From contig JAOXYB010025303.1 of assembly GCA_028565635.1 (NCBI GenBank), positions 1 to 16,007 of the forward strand: a DNA stretch of 16,007 nt. The letters run 5' to 3'. How positions within the stretch are numbered: position 1 is the first letter of the stretch; each line of letters begins with the position of its first letter. The stretch is from Phoronis ovalis (taxonomy: Eukaryota > Phoronida > Phoronidae). Made by a program: the position numbers and the translations under genes. Of the stretch, positions 8,160 to 16,007 are shown in pieces. Under the pieces are notes generated by a model. That model saw only the letters and a program-made list of their open reading frames with translations. It did no database searches and was not told the origin of the DNA.

Positions 8160-8960
8160 AGATCATTAGGGTTGCTCCTATAAGGGAGCAAGCCTATTGG
8201 TTTTGTAGAATTTCTTCTTTTTCTTCAATTATCAGCAAGCTATATCTCGAAGACGGTTACAGCTAGGAACTTGGTACTTGATGTATGACGTCCCTGGAGT
8301 AGGGCATTGTTGACCTTAAGGTCAAAAAGTCATTTGGAGGTCAAAGGTTAATTTTTTAAATTGCGCAAAATGGTCCAAAATGATTGTACAACCAAGTATT
8401 TTAGATGACCTTTGAGAATATTTCGGTGCTAAATGGTTTTATTTTTTATTTTTGGCATGTTTTCATTTATTGATCTTCCAATTTTCACTGCTATATCAAC
8501 TATATGAAATGGTTACAGTTAAGGATATGATATTTAAGCTTTGCTATCCCAGACCTTGAGGTCAAAGGTCAAAATTATAAAATTGCTGGAAATGTTCCAA
8601 AATGATGATATTAGGTTATAAAAAGGTCATTTTGATGACCTTTGAGAATATTTAGGATTTAAAAGGTGTTTTTTTTTAAAGCACCTTTTAAATCAATTTT
8701 GTGGAGCCATATTTCAAGTTGTAGAGTTTACTCCAACAGGCTAGTAATTTTGACATACGACAGTCTCAGAGTCGGGATGTCAAAGGGTCTGCTAGAGGTC
8801 AAAGTTCAATGGTAATGGTATAATGCTCATAATGGTATAAAATTTTCAGAAAGCACTAGCTTAGAGGTCAAGGGGACATTTTGAGGTCAAGAAGTCCTAA
8901 AGCAATGAATTTCTATTATTTGCTAAAAAGTTTTAAAAAGATGCTGAAAGGTAATTTAGA
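8160..8960 (+). repeat. related AGGTCA-rich repeat made of about 230-bp monomers
   Basis: The block opens with gcaagcctattggttttgtag and a pyrimidine tract, echoing the opening of the left arm (gcaagtgaacctattgag plus pyrimidines), so the two are diverged relatives in the same orientation. It is internally repetitive: gatgacctttgagaatattt occurs identically at 8404-8423 and 8634-8653, tccaaaatgat at 8374 and 8596, and ggttacag at 8255 and 8511. A third, more decayed unit seems to cover about 8700-8960. No coding frame was seen. Confidence 0.65.
8559..8571 (+). promoter_or_regulatory. perfect DR1 element (AGGTCA A AGGTCA)
   Basis: Two consensus half-sites in tandem separated by one A form the classic DR1 bound by RXR, HNF4 and COUP-TF-type receptors. 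It lies about 2.5 kb upstream of the exchanger's coding start, inside the repeat block. Whether it is used cannot be told from sequence. Confidence 0.3.
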
Positions 8961-9210
8961 GGTCATGTAACTTTATTCAGACGGCACCCAGTCTGATACT
9001 TTAATATAAAATTTAGTTTTCAAACAAATATAAGGTACTACGCAAAGTACAGTATATAAAATAAATATTAGATTACTGAATACCATTATTGATTCCCCTG
9101 AAATAAATCCAGACAAGATTCATTTGCCATGAAAAAAACTGTTATTACCAGCTAAATGGTTGTGCAAAAGCAGTAAGTGTTCATTAATTAATCACTAAAC
9201 TGACAAAATT

Positions 9211-9425
9211 TTATTGTGACAAATTAAAGGAAACGTTGTCTAAAAGACATTCAAAGCTGTGCATAGGAACTGGTCCCAAATCTCTGATTAGGTTCTTTTT
9301 AAATGAAGTCCCATTCAGATATTGGAGGTAATCAAATACATGCTCTTTTGCTTCCATTTGCAAGAAAACATAATTAATAATGAATTTTTCCTGAGTTTTG
9401 TTGTCAGATGCATTTGTGCCAGCAG
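9211..9425 (-). CDS. terminal-exon-like sequence, unknown protein (copy 1)
   Basis: On the minus strand, acceptor acttag at 9431-9426 is followed by 2 + 213 bases open to TAA at 9213-9211. The 70 residues start A-G-T-N-A-S and include KEHVFDYLQYLNG, RDLGPVPMHSFECLLD and end NVSFNLSQ. Four N-glycosylation sequons (NAS, NGT, NVS, NLS) hint at a secreted or luminal protein. I do not recognise the family. The stop codon overlaps aataaa, a possible polyadenylation signal. A homologue lies inverted at 11863-11999 with the same acceptor phase and an in-frame 3-base indel, which supports a coding origin. No upstream exon of the same gene was found, so it may be an orphan or pseudogene exon, or part of a mobile element captured between the two repeat arms. 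Confidence 0.45.
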
Positions 9426-10023
9426 CTAAGTTTGTACATAAATATTATAAATTTAATATAAATAGTAAATGAGTTTTAAAGATGTGGGAAAATTAGTAAT
9501 TATATGAACAGTGAAAATAACATTTTACTATATTAATAAAAGTGTTCATGTTATTTATACACACACACCCACTTTTAAAATACCTACAGCTATTTAGAAT
9601 GTGGGCTGATATTCTCCCGAAGGTAAACAAATATTTTCTTATAAACCATATGATACTTTACACACACTCATTTGTTATACCTGTCAACATTTCACTATGC
9701 ATTTTAAACAAAGGAATGTTAAAGCAATTTTTGTCATGTGATATATTGTGGTATAATAAGTCATGCCTCAAGATATTACATGATAAAAATTGCTTGAACA
9801 TTTGTTTGAACAAATTATTCAATTAATACAATTATTGTATATTTATGCGTATTTAAAAAATAACCTAGCAAGTTTCAATATCATGAGCGTCAAGCTGCAT
9901 ATTTCCATACTCCCTAATTTAATTGTTCTTTTTCTATGTTTTCCAAAACCTGAATCAACGAATTTCACTCTCAGACATGTGCTCATTCTTACAAGTAGCC
10001 ACTATTGTTACTATACCATTTTA
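9426..10023. other. AT-rich non-coding stretch between exon-like sequence and right arm
   Basis: Two plus-strand frames (about 9542-9826 and 9790-10029) are open, but their peptides are low-complexity, rich in Leu, Ile and Tyr, and lack any motif or splice context. I regard the stretch as non-coding. Confidence 0.5.
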
Positions 10024-10784
10024 AACTAGAATCGCCTTTTACCAAAGGCCAGGTTGCACAGAGAAATAGTTGGATATCCAGACCTATTAGGATTAACCTG
10101 GAACCCATGGATGTTCAAATACCTCTGGATGACCTTTGCCTCTTGTCGAAAGTTTCATGAAATTTTGAGATTTTGACTGTTTGATCTCTGAATGACCTTT
10201 TGGACCTCAAAGTCAGCTAAGATAATCTCTAAATGACCAGTTAATTTCATTTTTGAACTTCTCATCAAATTTCCGGAAATTATTTTTTTTGACCTCAAAA
10301 TTACCATACAACCCCTAGAGTACCTTTAAATGACAAAAACATCATTTTCGGAAGTTAAATGCAATTATAAGAGTTTGACCTTTTGACCCTGAATAACCTT
10401 ATGACCTATAAGGTCAGCTATGATGACATAGGGATGACATACGTCAAATTATATGACTGTAGCACCACTCAGTCTTGATTTATACACTCTTGCTTATTAA
10501 AATTAGCCAAAAACATGCTAAGAAATGAGACCATAAGAGACCTCAAAAATCATCAAGGTCACCAGATAACTTCATTTTTGAATGTTTTAAGACATTTTGA
10601 AATTTGACCTACTGACCTCAAATTGACCCCTGACCTAATTTTTGTATGTCCCCTTCCCTACTAAGTCCACACATTAAGTTTGACACCCATAGCTCAAAGT
10701 ATCTCCAAGTTATAGACATTTGAAAATTGGAAGAAAAAAAAGATACAATCTCAACAGATTGCACTTGCTGTGCAACTTAATGAA
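10024..10784 (-). repeat. right arm of long inverted repeat (AGGTCA-rich family)
   Basis: This is the reverse complement of 7144-7934, from aactagaatcgcctttt to cacttgctgtgcaacttaatgaa. It is about 30 bp shorter than the left arm because of small indels. Hexamers appear here as tgacct. The arms flank about 2.1 kb, so a transcript across them could fold into a double-stranded stem of about 750 bp. I saw no clear target duplication outside the pair, so these may be two independent insertions in opposite orientation and not the ends of one element. Confidence 0.85.
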
Positions 10785-11003
10785 TGCTTACGGTGGTAAT
10801 TTAAAGAAAATTACTTTAGCTTACTTATTTTATTACTTATTTAAAATCAAAATCGTTCATGTTATTTCGTGTCACCTGTACACTGAAATTGTAAGCAGAC
10901 ATAATGACCTGACTTTTAAAAAATATTAAAATATAGTTTCAATCAAATATTGATGTTTTGTAAATAATATTATAATATTGTTTTTAAATCATATGTTTTA
11001 CAG

Positions 11004-11081
11004 GAAATGGATTCTAAAATAATAGCACAAAGTAAATGCTAATTAATTACCTATAAAGTGAATGAGAGCAATTAACGGAAG
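11004..11081 (+). other. candidate 5' UTR exon part with two upstream ORFs
   Basis: An acceptor-like atgttttacag ends at 11003, so the coding exon may start here after a 5' UTR intron. Two short upstream frames lie before the main start: 11007-11042 (11 codons plus stop) and 11062-11094 (10 codons plus stop). The second overlaps the main ATG in another frame. If transcribed, they could lower translation of the exchanger. The transcription start is not known. Confidence 0.35.
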
Positions 11082-13574
11082 ATGGACACCTTAAAATTGT
11101 ATGTGGTTTTCCTGTTGATCTGTACAAGCAGATTTAGGACTTGTCATGCTGTATCTGATCACAATACAAAGTTTGATGATGGACCAAGTGCTGATGATGA
11201 TAATATGTCTTTTGGTACTAATGAAAGCAGCCACAGTGGACATGTTAGTTTACATTTGGCTAGCTTCAGATTTGACTATGTTTCTGAGCCATTCATCATT
11301 GGTGCTTTTGTGATATTTACTGGCTTGGCTAAGCTGGGTAAGTTTTACTACAGTTTTTGTTGATGTCATATTTCATTGTTTAGTTGATTATTCCGTCTGC
11401 AGCCCCGGGGCGCTGCCACTCAAAGAATCATTATAAAAAAATTCTTTATTAAAACTTTTTAATTGACACAGTCTAGTTAGAATATACCGAGAAACAAATC
11501 TTTTTAAATTAACAAAAAATTCTAAAAATACTCTTGCAGACAAGATGCACTATTGTCAAGCTAATACTTACAAATGAGAACAGGTTCAATTTGCTGTGAT
11601 TATCTTCACTAATATTAGGATACGAATAACTATGGTGCAAATCTGATGCTACTTTTCAATAGTATGTATCTGTCATTAAACGCATGGTATTGCCATATGA
11701 TTATTTGTCCTTTGTAACAACTCTAGAGGTGAAGCAAAATAAGCTAATCAAATTAAGACATTGCAAAGTATTGAGTGAAACACATTTTTTAAAATTCTTA
11801 AGAACCAGAGATAATATAAGTTAATTTATGACTTTATTTGTCACCATCTTATTATTAAATAGATGGTAAACATCCTGAAGGGCAAAATATCCTCAGCAGA
11901 GTTCAAAAAGTGACACCATGCAGAGATTTGGGACCAGTTCCTAATATGCACAGCTTTGAATGTCTTTTAGACAACGTTTCCTTTATTTTGTCACAATAAA
12001 ACTTTGTCAGTTTAGAGATTAATCAATTAATGCTCATATGTTAATTTTGCTACAACACTGAGGATATTTAAGATCCTACCGTACTAGAAACATAAGTAGG
12101 AAAATATTGTTGTAAAACAATGTTAACACGGTGATGTTATATGTTGTCGTCATATGTATTATACAATATAAATATAAATGAATGGAGTTTCGGTGTCTCA
12201 TGTTAATAACAGTTAGCTGGAAATGACCCCGTTGACTTTTCTTTGTTTTTGAAACGATTCACCAATTGTCGGCAAAACAGAACAATTTTTCTCAAAGTGT
12301 ATCTTTAAATGAAATTTAGCTTCATTTTCTATAATAAGAATTATTGTTCAAAATATACAATTGGCGGCAACCATTTTTAGGAGAATTAATTTATGATAAA
12401 AATTGAAATATAATATATAGTTTGTTGTTCATTTTATCTCCAAATTTAGAGACAAATAAATAAGACGGGATAGCTCAGTATATTCCAGCCGTGTTATGCT
12501 ACTGATAGCCAATACTGAGCTTTCAATAATACATTTTAGTGATAGAATAATTAGCACTGTGGGTACTGTGAATTTTGAAAAAACATTTTTCGTTTTGAGC
12601 CTTAATCAAAGCTGTAACTTCTTAAATACACAGTTGTATTGAAAAGCAGTTGGTAGCCTAAATTATTGACATCTGAGTTTACTGTTTTGTGGTTCAATAA
12701 TGCGTTACTCTAACGAATATACTAGTAGTAGTAGATGGGGACTGTGTCATCCATAATGGCTTGTTTTATTTTGTTCTTATTTGAGATTGTAAGAAAAAAA
12801 AGTGAATATTAACTAATGTGGTTGCTAATGTGAAGTTACGTACAACTTACATTAGATTTGTGGAAATAGTACATTTTAGTGCATAAGGCTTAATTTGCTA
12901 ACAAGTAATAATGATTGGCATGATTGTGTTATACGCTTTATTAATTCCAGGTTTCCATCATGCTGATTTTTTGGTATCTGTTCTTCCAGAATCATGGTAA
13001 GTTGGAAACTTAATTAAAGTTTTTACGTTCATCTCTCCATATATGTAACTTCTAAGCTTAAGAACGAAATACAAAATGAGCTGATATCAATAAATTCCAA
13101 TAAGATGTTGTCATTGCCTTTTGTTTCTTAGCTAAATATATATATACTAGACTCAAATAGTAAGTGTGATACAGACTGTAAAGTAGCTATTACTAATTGA
13201 AGCTGCTCATATAATTCCCATGATTGTATGGATATAAAGATCTTTTAATATGCTGACATACTTTTAAGACTCCTTATGGGAATGTTAATGATATTATTGT
13301 ACAATGTGCATTGACATAGGGAAAGTGTTACTTAATTCTATTGAAATCTAAAAGCTCTTGAAAGAAACTTAAAAAAGTCTTGTTGTTTTTATAGTTGCAT
13401 GATTAAACATGTATTGCATGTGAAATCTATTTGAATTGAATTTTAATTCCTAAAAAATATTTAATTATTTTTTTTTACCTTCATTTTATTGTACTAAATA
13501 ATATTTATTAAACTGTAAATATCTCTTTTCAGTTTACTTATAATTGTTGGTACAGTAGCTGGAGGAATTATAGT
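11082..13574 (+). CDS. SLC9A: Na+/H+ exchanger, N-terminal exons 1-3 (partial gene)
   Basis: Exon 1 is 11082-11337, exon 2 is 12951-12996 and exon 3 is 13533-13574, with donors gtaagt, gtaagt and gtaagt and acceptors ttccag and tttcag; phases 1, 2 and 2 join cleanly. ATG context gaagATGG is good. The 115 residues begin with a signal peptide (about 1-23, ending TCHA), then an acidic Asp/Ser-rich stretch with one sequon (N47), then SFRFDYVSEPF and a first membrane segment (about 71-86). FHHADFLVSVLPES-C, LLIIVG and AGGIIV follow. The PES-C-LLI-VG-GG pattern at the start of the transport domain is characteristic of plasma-membrane NHE proteins (SLC9A1/2/3/5 group), which swap extracellular Na+ for intracellular H+ to control pH and volume. 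Subtype is not decidable from this part. The family continues with an LLPPI-type segment that I cannot find up to 16007, so the gene runs off the window. Introns are repeat-rich. Confidence 0.85.
11863..11999 (+). CDS. terminal-exon-like sequence, unknown protein (copy 2, in NHE intron 1)
   Basis: Acceptor-like attattaaatag ends at 11862; 2 + 135 bases are then open to TAA at 11997-11999. The 44 residues start GKHPEGQN and include CRDLGPVPNMHSFECLLD and end NVSFILSQ. It is the inverted homologue of 9211-9425: the last 28 or so residues differ by one inserted Asn and one Asn-to-Ile change, while the upstream part has diverged and the front is shorter. Similarity continues about 40 bp past the stop. 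The taa overlaps aataaa. The acceptor phase equals that of intron 1 of the surrounding exchanger gene, so it could serve as an alternative last exon giving a short product, or it may be a relic. Family not recognised. Confidence 0.4.
12472..12521. repeat. 10-bp perfect inverted repeat (hairpin) in NHE intron 1
   Basis: agctcagtat at 12472-12481 pairs with atactgagct at 12512-12521, leaving a 30-base loop. The left side (gggatagctcagt) resembles a tRNA A box, but no B box or tRNA fold follows. No known RNA family was recognised. Confidence 0.45.
12951..12996 (+). CDS. SLC9A: NHE exon 2 (46 bp)
   Basis: This small exon completes a split glycine codon from exon 1 and encodes FHHADFLVSVLPES plus the first two bases of a cysteine codon. 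It holds the end of the first membrane segment and the conserved Pro-Glu-Ser. Borders: ttaattccag before, gtaagt after. Confidence 0.85.
13533..13574 (+). CDS. SLC9A: NHE exon 3 (42 bp)
   Basis: This exon completes the cysteine of PESC and encodes LLIIVGTVAGGII plus two bases of a next codon (gt, a valine if read on). It corresponds to the conserved hydrophobic helix with a GG pair. Borders: atctcttttcag before, gtaagt after; the outgoing phase is 2. Confidence 0.85.
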
Positions 13575-13674
13575 GTAAGTAAAATTTTAAGAATAATATA
13601 GTTTTACAGAACTAGACATACTTTATTATGTGCACTAACCCCTAAATTAATTTACACTTAGCCGATAACTCATA

Positions 13675-13918
13675 TCTGTGGCGCAGTTGTAGCATGTTGG
13701 ACTATCTATAAGCAATATTAAGCAAAAAGTCCTGGGTTCGATTCCTGGCAGAGACACAATATAAAATATAAGTGTGACTGTTTGTTATGTGTACATTTTT
13801 GTGGTGCCTAGCTGTTACAACATGATGAATTAGTGTATGTGTCAGTGAATAGTAGTTAGAGGTATGATGATAAGAATATTGTAAGGGAAAACAGAGAAAA
13901 GGTAACGGTATCATATAA
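13675..13918 (+). mobile_element. tRNA-derived SINE in NHE intron 3
   Basis: The first 80 bases look like a degenerate tRNA: A box tggcgcagttgtagca near 13679-13694 and B box ggttcgattcc near 13735-13745, with weak acceptor-stem pairing between tctgtgg and the following ggcagaga. An extra-long, unpaired anticodon region argues against a working tRNA. The AT-rich body after 13755 would be the tRNA-unrelated part. Its 3' end is uncertain: I put it near 13918 by the change of sequence character, and no A-rich tail or target duplication was confirmed. Confidence 0.6.
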
Positions 13919-14030
13919 CTGTTTTATTTTCTTTTTTCAATAATTTTACCTTTCTTTTTTTATTGAATCTCTCACAACAAAAACCAGAGCCTATAGCATA
14001 TTTTTACCCCCTTATTATAGACATATCTTT

Positions 14031-14510
14031 AGACACTAGGAGGTCAGGTAGCTGGAACTGCAGTTGAGTAGGAACTATACTGCAACTGTCAATTGAACTG
14101 TCCACAGCCCAGGTCGAAATCGGAGTGATTGACATGCCACGGGGCATGGGATAAATAAATCAGCAGAACAATGTTTACGTAGTGCTGTGGGTCGTTGAAA
14201 TGGACATGAGGAATTGATTGTCATACCACATGACATGGGAGTGGATAAGTATACGCGGCAATGTACTAGGCGAGACAGCTAGGATATAAAAATGCATGGG
14301 GCTGTATGAGGACAGGATGGGCCATACATGTATAAATGCATATACCCACTGATCTTGCTTCAAACTGAATGTAATTTAAATGGATTTTAAGATCATGTTA
14401 TGAGTGATGAATATAAATTTTGTATGTGCTGCTGTGTGTGTGTGTTGAAACTAACAGGAAATGACACAGGCCTGGGGGACACACAAGTGCATGAGGACAA
14501 TTACAGATTG
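14031..14510. repeat. diverged repeat with internally duplicated units in NHE intron 3
   Basis: Two diverged units follow each other: about 14127-14212 (gattgacatgccacgg, catggga, acaatgt, ending catgagga) and about 14216-14313 (gattgtcataccacatg, catggga, gcaatgt, ending tatgagga). A shorter third piece near 14458-14500 also ends gcatgaggaca. The base composition is GC-richer than its surroundings, which suggests an inserted element. A short TG microsatellite sits at 14433-14445. No coding frame of note; family unknown. Confidence 0.4.
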
Positions 14511-15461
14511 AACTAGAAATGTTGTATACAGGGAGCGCACTGCTGTAGATTTTTCAGTGAAATAGATTTGTATATTAATTGCAACCATTACTATTAAATT
14601 GCATCCTTTTCCTTATGACTTGTATACTCAAACCATTTTACATTTTTACCTTAATCCATCACTTGTAGATCCCAATGGTTGGTAATAAAATATTAATGTG
14701 GTTGTACTATTTGGATTTTTTTTTTGAAATTCAGTCACAAGTTAAAAGTAGTAATTTCAGATTTTTATATTTGATCAATATCAAATTATCCAAAAATATG
14801 CATTAATTCTCCTGGTTAGACTAAATGTTGCCAAACTGTCAGATATGGGAAGTGCGTACTTATAAATATCATCTAAGTGAGAGTGAATGACTCCCATAGC
14901 AAATCAATTCTTTGACATTGAAGGATAGCTTGGATATTAAATTTCACCAGGTAGAAAGTACTTGTCATTGTAATTAGAGTACAAAACTTGTTTTGCCTAC
15001 ATAAATACATTATTGTTCTTTAAGTTATGCATTATGATCATGCAGATGTGTACTTACATAGATTGTAATTAAAGAAATATCTATTTATACACTCTTTTGC
15101 TATCTAAGATTAAAACTGCTTTCAGTGGCCAATTATCTGCCATATGACCATTCATAATGTCACCATGCATTACTATATGCCCTAGCTCTTTGAAATTGTA
15201 TTTTTGGGTCTGTATTACCTGGTCAGTCAATAAATAAGAAATATTTTCTCTGCTGTCTGTTGTCCAGATAACAGCTGTCTATATCTGCATGGATAAGGCT
15301 GAAGCCATATTGACCATAAAACAAGCATATTATCTAGGTAATGAAAGAACTGTGAATCTGTCAGCGTCTACGTCAGTCAAGTAATTTGTACTATCTGCAA
15401 GTAACGACCAGGCCGTCTTTTCTAACCCTACAGTAGTGCAGTCACGGTTGTTGAAGTCCAG
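14511..15461. other. intronic AT-rich stretch, no exon recognised
   Basis: No sequence encoding the exchanger's expected next segment (an LLPPI-type motif) was found on the plus strand. One 37-codon open stretch follows an acceptor-like tccag near 15268, but it shifts out of phase with exon 3 and meets a stop at once if joined. A CRE-like tacgtca lies at 15369-15375. Confidence 0.5.
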
Positions 15462-15527
15462 CTTTAAGATGCCTGCTGTGGCTTACAATAAAGGACGATC
15501 ATCATTAAATGATTCCACTGTTAATGG
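15462..15527 (+). CDS. candidate alternative exon of the exchanger (66 bp)
   Basis: A possible exon lies between gtccag and gtaaaa. It is 66 bases, symmetric in phase (2 in, 2 out), so it could be inserted after exon 3 without breaking the frame, encoding FKMPAVAYNKGRSSLNDST and two more residues. It also contains an ATG at 15469 in the same frame (aagATGC, A at -3), so it might instead be an alternative first exon reading into exon 4. The acceptor has a poor pyrimidine tract and the donor is weak. Without splicing the frame stops after 20 codons (TAA at 15529-15531). No homology was recognised. Confidence 0.2.
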
Positions 15528-15531
15528 GTAA

Positions 15532-15826
15532 AAAATAGAGAAAACACGAGAAAAAATATGCATTTTCTTTTCATGACATCTAATACATCATTTCCTTTTT
15601 TATACATCATAAGTAGTTTCCCACAAGGCACATATCTTTATATAATTTGATTGAAAAAATCATCAGATTAATTGTAACATTTCTGTCTCCTCATTAAACA
15701 GTGTTTTCAATCTTCAAACCAGAATAGCTCCCTTGATGTAAAAATGGAAAATTTTGCATAAAGAAATTAATTCTTGTTGCTATTTAAATGGAAATAACTA
15801 GAAGGAAGCACAACATTGTTGCTAGT
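15532..15826. other. AT-rich non-coding stretch
   Basis: No feature was recognised on either strand; presumably part of exchanger intron 3. Confidence 0.4.
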
Positions 15827-16007
15827 TTAACCCTTTTGCTCCCGAATTTTGCACTGAAAGCGATTGGATCCTTTTCAGTATTGTAGGTTTTACCTACACA
15901 AGTTATTAAAAAAATAAAAATAAAATCTTTATCTGTTGCCATGGAAATCGTTTTTATTTAATAGAAATTGTTTTATTACTTTAATTTTTTCACAACTTAC
16001 CAAAATT
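15827..16007 (+). repeat. possible terminus of a MITE-like repeat, cut by the window edge
   Basis: ttaacccttttgctcccga, followed by short palindromes (actgaaa...tttcagt near 15853-15879, and tgtaggt-ttt-acctaca at 15882-15898), has the look of a short non-autonomous repeat. The other end is outside the window, so neither terminal repeats nor a target duplication can be checked. Confidence 0.25.

Noticed and set aside
9542-10029. Two plus-strand open frames of 79-94 codons
   Set aside because: AT-rich low-complexity peptides without motif, start context or splice evidence; the second one runs into the repeat arm.
10720-10929. 69-codon plus-strand frame
   Set aside because: Its first third is repeat-arm sequence, and the rest is AT-rich with no domain.
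13675-13755. Functional tRNA gene
   Set aside because: A and B boxes are present, but the acceptor stem is mismatched and the anticodon arm is too long and unpaired; a SINE head fits better.
13702-14363. Minus-strand frames of 62-70 codons (13702-13914 and 14175-14363)
   Set aside because: They are antisense to the SINE and to the duplicated repeat in intron 3 and have no protein features.
15269-15382. 37-codon open stretch after an acceptor-like tccag as exchanger exon 4
   Set aside because: Joined to exon 3 it gives an immediate stop, and its peptide does not resemble the segment expected next in Na+/H+ exchangers.
1-16007. CRISPR array, rRNA genes or bacterial-type operons
   Set aside because: No regularly spaced identical repeats, no rRNA sequence and no clustered intronless genes were seen; the window is of eukaryotic type.

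Overview
The window looks like a piece of an invertebrate animal genome. It is AT-rich, its genes are split by GT-AG introns, and most of it is transposon or repeat DNA. The mix (a Kolobok-type transposon carrying a P2X7-tail domain, a tRNA-derived SINE, a split Na+/H+ exchanger) would suit a mollusc or another marine invertebrate, but nothing here fixes the species.

Layout: 1-2393 has no convincing gene, only a degenerate 42-bp tandem repeat (781-935), a 12-G run and a scattered 'ttaccatggggta' repeat (1904-2157). 2398-6832 is one complete-ended DNA transposon with 39-bp terminal inverted repeats and TTAA target duplications. Its left half carries, on the plus strand, a decayed three-exon gene for the cysteine-rich P2X7 C-terminal (zinc 'ballast') domain. 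Its right half carries, on the minus strand, the two ends of a decayed THAP-domain transposase; the catalytic middle is not visible. The two genes converge.

7144-10784 is a region bounded by two nearly identical arms of about 760-790 bp in inverted orientation. They belong to a repeat family dense in AGGTCA half-sites, and a related family member of about 230-bp monomers lies between them (8160-8960). Also between the arms, on the minus strand, is an open terminal-exon-like sequence (9211-9425) of unknown protein family. A homologous copy on the plus strand sits at 11863-11999.

11082-13574 holds the first three coding exons of a plasma-membrane-type Na+/H+ exchanger (SLC9A/NHE family) on the plus strand: signal peptide, first membrane segment, the PES motif and the start of the next helix. 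The rest of the gene must lie beyond the right edge, because the LLPPI-type segment expected next is not found. Its introns hold the second copy of the unknown exon, a hairpin, a tRNA-derived SINE (about 13675-13918), a diverged repeat (about 14031-14510) and a phase-compatible candidate exon (15462-15527).

The most interesting points are the transposon that pairs a THAP transposase with a P2X7-tail gene, and the inverted pair of homologous terminal exons, one of which could be spliced in phase to exon 1 of the exchanger.
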